A program made the translations under genes and the position numbers. The notes under the pieces were generated by a model, which saw only the letters and a list, made by a program, of their open reading frames with translations, was not told the DNA's origin and did not search any database. From Ashinkailepas kermadecensis (lineage: Eukaryota > Arthropoda > Thecostraca > Neolepadidae), in contig JAOTOM010005148.1 of NCBI GenBank assembly GCA_034440615.1, positions 596,001-660,000 of the forward strand: DNA of 64,000 nt, in the 5' to 3' direction. Of the stretch, positions 58,070 through 64,000 are shown in pieces (the stretch's first letter is position 1; the number at the start of each line of letters is the position of its first letter).

Positions 58070-59475
58070 TGAATTGGCCGAGGCTCGAAAACAACAATGG
58101 AAAATAATGAGCACGGCGAGAGTTACCGTCGCCGGACGGCCGGTAAAAAGTGTGAGGCACGAGGTGGAAAGTCAACATTTCAGGGCAGCTATAGCCGGAC
58201 ACATTGAGTCGGCGCATTCCGTGCCGACCGGCCCGCTAAAGGTCACCACACTCGGCCGGCGGCGGCGCGCGCGGTCGCGTCGTAAACGCGCCGACGCGCC
58301 GCAAGTCGTCTCCGCCGACTTCTGCTGCACCTGTTCACCGCATGATCGCAGGCGAGTAAACCACGCCGAGCCGGCAAACAAACACACAGACCGGTCGGTT
58401 GCTCCATTGATAGTGCATTGAGTTCTGACAGCGCACGCCGTTAGCAGCTGGGAGGTGGCGGAGCATGGCGGAGCGTGACGGAGCGTGGCGGAGCCGAGCA
58501 GTTGCGGTGAGCTGATCGGTTGGTGCTCCTCCGGCACGTGCGCACGTCACAAGCACGGCTGCCTCCCGCGACGACCAAGCCCATCAGGTGTGTCGGCTGC
58601 TTCGGCTTCAGACGTGCCGACGTCACAGAAACACACAACCTGACATGCTGTGAGGCTTGTGTACAAACAGCGACCCGAAGGTAGAGTTTGAAGTCAGGTA
58701 GTCGGAGGTGGAAGCTGGCGATCGCACCCGCCCCGGCAGACGACCGCAGCAGCCAGGCGGACAGCTAACCTCAGCCGTCCGCCCTTCCGCTGCGTGCGCC
58801 TCGCCTGTCTGCAAGGTCGCGCAGGGAGCAGCACGCAGCGTGGCAGCCGCGGGCTCAGCCGGAGAAACCGTCCCAGGCGAGGGTCGCGCCACCGGGTATG
58901 CAAATGACGCCAACTGACACATAGCTCGGTGTCGCCCCGCCGGCGGCCGGCTAAATGGACCGGCCAGATCGGCCCGTCGGGACCACGCCGGCGGGCGCGC
59001 CCAGCCTGGACAAACACGGCGTCAGAAGACTGGATGGCCCGGCTCCCGGCACGGTCACCGCGCCCTTGTGCGGCGCACGCTGTCGTCCGCGGGCGGGCAG
59101 CGACACGGCCAACTGCTGGCGCGGCCGCGCGCATCCCAACGTCGCTGTGCCGCCCTTGTATCGGCGCTGCATCGTCGCAGAGCCGGGAACAGATGGACTT
59201 GGAAAGCGCCCCTCCCCCCCCGCACAGCATGAACATTCCCAGCCGTGCCGCGCCAACAGACGGACAGCCGACGACATCGGACGAACAGCAAACATGCGCT
59301 GAATGTGTCGAGCGGATCTCTGCGGGATTAGCTCCGCTGGCAGCTGAGTGCCGGCACTTGTGCACGGTGAGCGCACTGGCGCCACTCGAGCCGCCGGCAG
59401 CAGCGGCGGTGACGGCGCTGTTGAGCAACGCTCGCCGCGTCGCCGGACGATGCACGCGCGCCCGGCAGCGCCGCG
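58070..59475. other. CpG-rich sequence, no gene recognised
   Basis: GC-rich with GGAGCGTGGCGGAGC-like short repeats near 58460-58495. Long open frames on both strands here overlap repeats and each other. Confidence 0.35.
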
Positions 59476-59479
59476 CAAG

Positions 59480-59707
59480 GTGTGACGCGAGGTGTGACGC
59501 GAGGTGTGACTCGACGTGTGACTCGACGTGTGACTCGTCGTGTGACGCCACGTGTGACGCGAGGTGTGACGAGAGGTGTGACGCGAGGTGTAGCGTGAGG
59601 TGTGACGCGAGGTGTGACTCGACGTGTGATGCGACGTGTGACGCGAGGTGTGACGCGAGGTGTGACTCGACGTGTGACGCGAGGTGTGACGCGACGTGTG
59701 ACGCGAT
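59480..59707. repeat. 12-bp minisatellite GTGTGACGCGAG, about 19 copies
   Basis: Units GTGTGACGCGAG with variants GTGTGACTCGAC and GTGTGACGCGAC. Twelve is a multiple of three, giving spurious Cys-Asp-Ala-Arg or Thr-Arg-Gly-Val peptides. Confidence 0.95.
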
Positions 59708-59821
59708 GGCACGATAACGGCGTCTGGCATCAGATGCCGCGCTATTGGCATTTGGCCCAGAACGGCGGCGGAGCGGCGAAGACGGCGCCGTTTGCAGGGC
59801 GGCTCGCCAGATGGTGGACGA

Positions 59822-60020
59822 GCCGCAGTCTGTCTGGCGCTGAGGAGCCGCCGCGAGTTGTCGGCGCCGGTCGGCCGACTGAAGAAGACCGGCCGCAGTC
59901 TGTCTGGCGCTGAGGAGCCGCCGCGAGTTGTCGGCGCCGGTCGGCCGACTGAAGAAGACCGGCCGCAGTCTGTCTGGCGCTGAGGAGCCGCTGCGAGTTG
60001 TCGGCGCCGGCCGGCCGACT
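59822..60020. repeat. 70-bp tandem repeat, almost three copies
   Basis: CCGCAGTCTGTCTGGCGCTG recurs at 59824, 59894 and 59964, each followed by AGGAGCCGCCGCGAGTTGTC and GGCGCCGGTCGGCCGACTG. Copies are nearly identical. Next to it GGGACACACCGACGCCAT is also duplicated (60043-60075). Confidence 0.9.
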
Positions 60021-60119
60021 CTGGGTACGGCCGACTGGGGCACACCGACGCCATGGGACACACCGACGCCATGGTGGTGAATTTGACGGATGCGGCCATC
60101 CATCTAATTGGTTCCAAGT

Positions 60120-60410
60120 CACGTGAGAGTTGTCTAGGAACGGAGCGTTTTTTAGAGCTAGCTGGAAGCAGAAATTAAAGAGCACTGCATCCGTCAATTA
60201 AGCCGTAAGTTCGAAGATTCTGCAAACTGTCTCCAAATCCAGACGGCACGGCTGGAGGCTCGCACATGCTTTTCATGTTACCAGTGCAACACCAATTACG
60301 GTATTGGTTTCGCCAGGGTGCACCAATGTGATAAACTCGGATGCCATACTGGTACTGGGAATCTACTGTTCAGACTACATTTGCCTACATTTACTTAGGT
60401 AAGTTGTGTT
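60120..60410. other. no feature seen
   Basis: AT-richer spacer without coding or repeat signal. Confidence 0.4.
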
Positions 60411-60414
60411 CGCA

Positions 60415-60440
60415 TACACACACACACACACACACACATA

Positions 60441-60487
<47 letters not shown>
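60415..60487. repeat. AC then AT dinucleotide microsatellite
   Basis: About 11 AC units followed by about 25 AT units with one interruption (TATTTATATAT). Confidence 0.95.
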
Positions 60488-60489
<2 letters not shown>

Positions 60490-60517
60490 CCATAAATGCA
60501 TGTCTATTTTTCCATGC

Positions 60518-60596
60518 AACAGGAAGTAATCTTGAGAACCATGCCTCCCAAAGAATGTGAATGTCACGCCCCAAATTGGCGGCTTACTTCCTGTTT
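60518..60596. repeat. short inverted repeat ACAGGAAGTAA
   Basis: ACAGGAAGTAA at about 60519-60529 and TTACTTCCTGT at about 60585-60595 face each other across roughly 55 bases. It may be a chance palindrome or a small foldback remnant. Confidence 0.5.
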
Positions 60597-60747
60597 TAAG
60601 TAGCGGAAAACTGTTAAAAAATGTCAGATACACGAGACCTCTTCCAGTGGTGAAGCTCATCTACATATGTTGATGCCAATACAGCACAAATTATTAGAAA
60701 AAGTTAGCAGTAGGTTTATGTCTCTAAGTGAGCGGAATTGACTTGAA

Positions 60748-61040
60748 TCACACTTTTGGCAGCATCGATGATTCTAGGAAGCCTTCATCTGTGCCAAATG
60801 TTTCCAACAGATACTTGCTGCCCAAACACTCAGATACGACGATGAGTGTTGACCTGTCCGAGCCCAGGTTAGTGTTGGAGGGGTCTGTCCAGAAGCGACA
60901 ATCATCAGGCAAAGACCACTGTTTCTGACCGATGGTCTCCTTCCTGCCGCCACTTTGCACATGAGCCAAACCTGCTACAACATGCTCGGCGTGTTCGAAC
61001 AGGTTCTGATCCGGTCTCGGACACGTAGCAGCCCGCTTTG
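60748..61040 (-). CDS. unrecognised coding-like ORF end
   Basis: On the minus strand a frame reads PRPDQNLFEHAEHVVAGLAH, VQSGGRKETIGQKQWSLPDD, CRFWTDPSNTNLGSDRSTLI and VVSECLGSKYLLETFGTDEG, ending FLESSMLPKV at TGA (60748-60750). The balanced composition with moderate third-position GC stands out against the surrounding GC-driven frames. The frame continues upstream into an Arg-rich CpG island, which is likely non-coding; a possible acceptor ACCGGATCAG|AACC lies near 61009. It could be a last exon of another gene, or a retroelement/viral remnant. I recognise no family. Confidence 0.35.
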
Positions 61041-61650
61041 AGCACGTCTGCCTGCGTCTGCCGGCGGCCGCCACAAGCTGACGCCTCGACCGGCCGAGCC
61101 AACGTCGGCGCGCCGCCAACACGACGTGACGTGACGTGACGTGACATTGAGCTCGTTCAGCGGCGGATAACAAGCGTCGCCGTATCGCGGACATCGCGCC
61201 GGCGGCCGTCACTTCCGGCACATCACACCGGCGCCGGTGCCAGCCGTCGAGGAATGCCCGCCGCGCCCAGCTCGCTGATTGGCTGCGCCGGCGAATCGCG
61301 AGCGCGGCCGGCCGCCGACAGCCGACGCCGAACAGCGCGCCCTCGCCGGGCCGCTGCAGCATTCCGGCGCGCCGCCAACGTGCACGCCCGGCGGAGGTCG
61401 GGGTGTGGCGGCGGCCGCGATCGCGCCTCACGCTCGCGGGAGGGCGCCGGCCCGACCTAGACCCGCAGCCGGCGGTGCCTCCCACGGCCGACGGACGCCA
61501 CTTCCGCAGCCGCGGCGGCCGCCGCCGCTGCCATACCGCACATGCCGGCGCAGATTACCGCCGAGCGTGTCGCAACGAGAAAGCGCCGTCGCCGACATTC
61601 AAATTAGCGGCTGTGCCGACCGGCAGCGGCCGCCTTTGACGACACTCCGG
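61040..61650. promoter_or_regulatory. strong CpG-rich island with a CCAAT box
   Basis: GTGACGTGACGTGACGTGAC repeats near 61124 and CTGATTGGCTG (ATTGG at 61278-61282) lie in very CpG-dense sequence. Placed upstream of shroom exon 50203-52438 it is a candidate for a shroom promoter, but no first exon was identified. Confidence 0.35.
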
Positions 61651-61651
61651 T

Positions 61652-62127
61652 CGCTTCCGCCCGGCGTCGGGTCCCCGTAATCCGATGGTCCGGTGGTGAC
61701 AGCGGCAGGTGGACCGCCATCGCGGCGGTCCACCTTCCGCCCGGCGTCGGGTCCCCGTAATCCGATGGTCCGGTGGTGACAGCGGCAGGTGGACCGCCAT
61801 CGCGGCGGTCCACCTTCCGCCCGGCGTCGGGTCCCCGTAATCCGATGGTCCGGTGGTGACAGCGGCAGGTGGACCGCCATCGCGGCGGTCCACCTTCCGC
61901 CCGGCGTCGGGTCCCCGTAATCCGATGGTCCGGTGGTGACAGCGGCAGGTGGACCGCCATCGCGGCGGTCCACCTTCCGCCCGGCGTCGGGTCCCCGTAA
62001 TCCGATGGTCCGGTGGTGACAGCGGCAGGTGGACCGCCATCGCGGCGGTCCACCTTCCGCCCGGCGTCGGGTCCCCGTAATCCGATGGTCCGGTGGTGAC
62101 AGCGGCAGGTGGACCGCCATCGCGGCG
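61652..62127. repeat. 80-bp satellite-like array, six copies, each with a hairpin
   Basis: TTCCGCCCGGCGTCGGGTCC recurs at 61656, 61736, 61816, 61896, 61976 and 62056, exactly 80 bases apart and essentially identical. At each junction GGTGGACCGCC and GGCGGTCCACC form an 11-base perfect inverted repeat with the loop ATCGC. The last copy diverges after GCGGCG. Confidence 0.97.
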
Positions 62128-62265
62128 CTGACACCAAGGCGCAGCCGCCGCGCTCGCCGGGTACGCGGGTCCCACCGCTGGGCGGCCAGCGCCGGAGCAG
62201 CGCGGCGCCGCGACCTACGTGGCATCCGTGTCCCTGTCCTATCGACGTTCGCCCCGGCTACTGGC

Positions 62266-62365
62266 TGGGCCGTGGTTGGACCGTGGTTACCCCGTGACTA
62301 CCCTGTGGCTGCCCCGTGGCTGCCCCGTGACTGCTCCGTGACTACCCCGCGGCTACCCCGTGACT
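62266..62365. repeat. 12-13 bp repeat CCCCGTGACTAC
   Basis: Words CCCCGTGACTAC, CCCCGTGGCTGC and CTCCGTGACTAC are repeated about eight times. Confidence 0.85.
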
Positions 62366-62579
62366 GGGAGGCGGGAGTGTCCACGGCCCGGCTGCCGTCA
62401 CCACAACAGATGGCAGATCGCTGTGCCCCGGACAGCCCCACCCGGCCGGTCGGTGAAGACGTATCGCTGCAGAACGACGGACACGGCCACAGCACACGAG
62501 CGGCGTCATATCGCCGCGTGTCGTGCTACGACACTGCCCTGCGCATCCCTGTGAGAGAAGACGAACGGGGCTAACCCAC

Positions 62580-62980
62580 ACCCCCATTGTACCCTGAAAC
62601 CTCTAATATTTGCATCAAACATTAGACATTATAAAGAACAGGACCAAGGAATAGGGGCGTGTCAAAAATGGCACGGTACATTGCATCCTCGTTCTAAACA
62701 ATGCTTTTCGTGGGCCGTACGCATTTCATTCCACACATAAGACAACTCGGAGTGTGCCAATGATCGTGCACTCAATTCACAACACCGCACGTGCAGTGTA
62801 CACTGATCACTGAGTGCTGCGCGGCGAGAGTGCTGCGAGAGTGCTGCGAGAGTGCGGCGCGGCTGCGACAGTGCTGAGTAACGCAGTCATCCATTTAGGT
62901 CAAAATCACGCCTGGTGGCGATTCGATGGTCTGGGATTGATTGCGCAAATCCGGAGCTCAGTGCATGGTTTCGAAAGATG
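62580..62980. other. no feature seen
   Basis: AT-richer sequence, with a short GCGAGAGTGCTGCGAGAGTG repeat near 62825. Confidence 0.4.
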
Positions 62981-62984
62981 GCCA

Positions 62985-63215
62985 TCGTTTTACAACAACG
63001 TACCAGTGCGATGCACTAATCATCACCTCGAACCCGCTATTGTTTCACAACAACCCTGGTCAGATTTACCACGAAGTGCTAGTTGTAGTGTCCTGCACTA
63101 ATCTCATCTCGAACCGGCTATTTTTTCACAATAACCCTACTCAGCTTTTACAACAACGTGCCAGTGCCATGCACTAATCATTATCTTTTGCCCGCAATGG
63201 TTTTACATTAACCCA
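62985..63215. repeat. diverged tandem repeat of about 80 bp, three copies
   Basis: GCACTAATCATCACCTCGAA, GCACTAATCTCATCTCGAAC and GCACTAATCATTATCTTTTG start similar units, each followed by a CACAACAACCCT-type block. Confidence 0.75.
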
Positions 63216-63219
63216 CAGT

Positions 63220-63549
63220 TTTCAACCATCACGCATTATATGTTAATGTGGAATTGGCGCGATGCTCATGCTTAGTGGTGTAAAAGGTCATTGGATAACA
63301 ACCAGGATCATGGCTGTAGACAACATTTTGAATTTAGTGGTGCCATAGCCAGTGCTGGCACATTCGGCTCAATATCACCATGTGCGATGACACATAATGC
63401 ATAGTTACACATCATAAATAATATGGCATGGATTAAGATGGATATGCAGTGTCTGATGTGGATGACGTAACAATTGCACACAGTTGGTAGGGCAGATGCA
63501 GAATTGGCGAGGCCTTCGAGCTCCATGGCTGCCATCACATATCCAAGTG
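63220..63549. other. no feature seen
   Basis: AT-rich sequence left of the SINE, without coding or repeat signal. Confidence 0.4.
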
Positions 63550-63561
63550 CACAAGAGCGCC

Positions 63562-63723
63562 CGAGGGGACGAGTGGTCTAGGGGTAAGATGCTCGTCTCA
63601 CAATCGAAAGGTTGTGGGTTCGAGTCTCACCTGTCGCTACTCTTCGCCCGCGACCAATCGGCGTGAGAGATTGGCGACGCTACATGACTCAACGGTCGAC
63701 GTGTCGTAAAATCAATAACCAAC
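63562..63723 (+). mobile_element. tRNA-Val-like SINE, copy 3 (best preserved)
   Basis: GGGGACGAGTGGTCTAGGGG opens a tRNA-like head. Box A TGGTCTAGGGG is at 63574-63584 and box B GGTTCGAGTCT at 63617-63627. The anticodon loop CTCACAA places CAC (valine) in the anticodon position, and the T stem GTGGG/CTCAC pairs. The body (CACCTGTCGCTACTCTTCGC ... GGCGACGCTACATGACTCAA) and an AAAATCAATAACCAAC tail follow. The 12-base direct repeat CACAAGAGCGCC at 63550-63561 and 63724-63735 is the target-site duplication. A tRNA finder might call this a tRNA; the tail and copies show it is a SINE. Confidence 0.95.
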
Positions 63724-63735
63724 CACAAGAGCGCC

Positions 63736-64000
63736 AGAAAAGTGGAGGCGAGAGATAGCTGTATTTAACGTTGCATTTTTTTCGTCGACCGTGCATCGGT
63801 TTAATAGCTCGGACCATGGAAGTCGTCGCCGCTGTGGCCCATCCGTTTCTTAGACCCACACCCACATACCAGACCGGGGCTGACCGAAGAAGTCGGCTAC
63901 AGAAGGAAGGTTCCGAGGCAGGAACCAGTCGAGATGGCTTGCGATGGACTGAACGAGAGTTTCCATGACGTGTGGACCGTGCGAGAAGACATGACACGGC
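63736..64000. other. window end, no feature seen
   Basis: No coding or repeat support. Confidence 0.4.

Noticed and set aside
58694..60117. 388- and 469-codon minus-strand frames with SHLASHVASH-like repeats
   Set aside because: They span the 12-bp and 70-bp tandem arrays and CpG-rich DNA, in two overlapping frames at once. This is typical of repeat-driven open frames.
61555..62225. Three overlapping 177-208-codon frames
   Set aside because: All are products of the 80-bp array. Each frame gives the same peptide cyclically permuted.
63562..63640. Functional tRNA-Val gene
   Set aside because: Box A, box B and an anticodon CAC are visible, but the acceptor stem is poorly paired, and a SINE body, tail and target-site duplications are present, with two further copies in the window.

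Overview
The window looks like a piece of a GC-rich, repeat-dense invertebrate nuclear genome. The best guess is an arthropod, perhaps a crustacean; this is inferred from the gene and the genome style, not proven. It has short exons with GT-AG introns, CpG-rich intronic islands, many minisatellites, tRNA-derived SINEs with target-site duplications, and AC/AT microsatellites. There is no sign of prokaryotic gene organisation.

One gene dominates. I assembled nine exons on the minus strand into a Shroom-family gene running from about 52.44 kb (5' side) to a stop codon at 1254-1256. The exons, in transcript order, are 50203-52438, 36068-36174, 28956-29471, 18460-18740, 13674-14294, 7908-8055, 5636-5786, 3575-3844 and 1254-1499. 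Every junction has GT and AG at the intron ends, and the reading-frame phases match at all eight junctions (0, 2, 2, 1, 1, 2, 0, 0). Together they encode about 1,524 residues. The C-terminal part (end of exon 13674-14294 through 1254-1499) is recognisable as the Shroom ASD2 coiled-coil domain, which in known Shroom proteins binds Rho-kinase to drive actomyosin contraction at the cell apex. The first exon(s), any PDZ domain and the promoter were not found; they may lie in the 52.4-64 kb stretch or beyond the window.

Two further minus-strand ORFs in the largest intron (46063-46464 and 41768-42043) each start with an ATG preceded by an in-frame stop, and each ends in phase 0 at a donor-like site. 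They could be alternative first exons of shorter Shroom isoforms, or belong to nested genes. Two other coding-like minus-strand ORFs (16446-16976 and 60748-61040) are unrecognised.

The rest is intronic or upstream DNA. It holds more than 20 tandem-repeat arrays (10 to 87 bp units), three copies of one tRNA-Val-like SINE with clear target-site duplications, one copy of a second tRNA-derived SINE, two truncated retroelement 3' ends with duplications, a foldback element around an AT core, several strong hairpins, and CpG-rich islands with CCAAT and CRE-type motifs. The most unusual theme is that tandem repeats abut or overlap splice sites: at three consecutive acceptors the likely branch point (CTGAC) lies inside a repeat unit, and at one of them the acceptor itself and the start of the exon have been copied five times.
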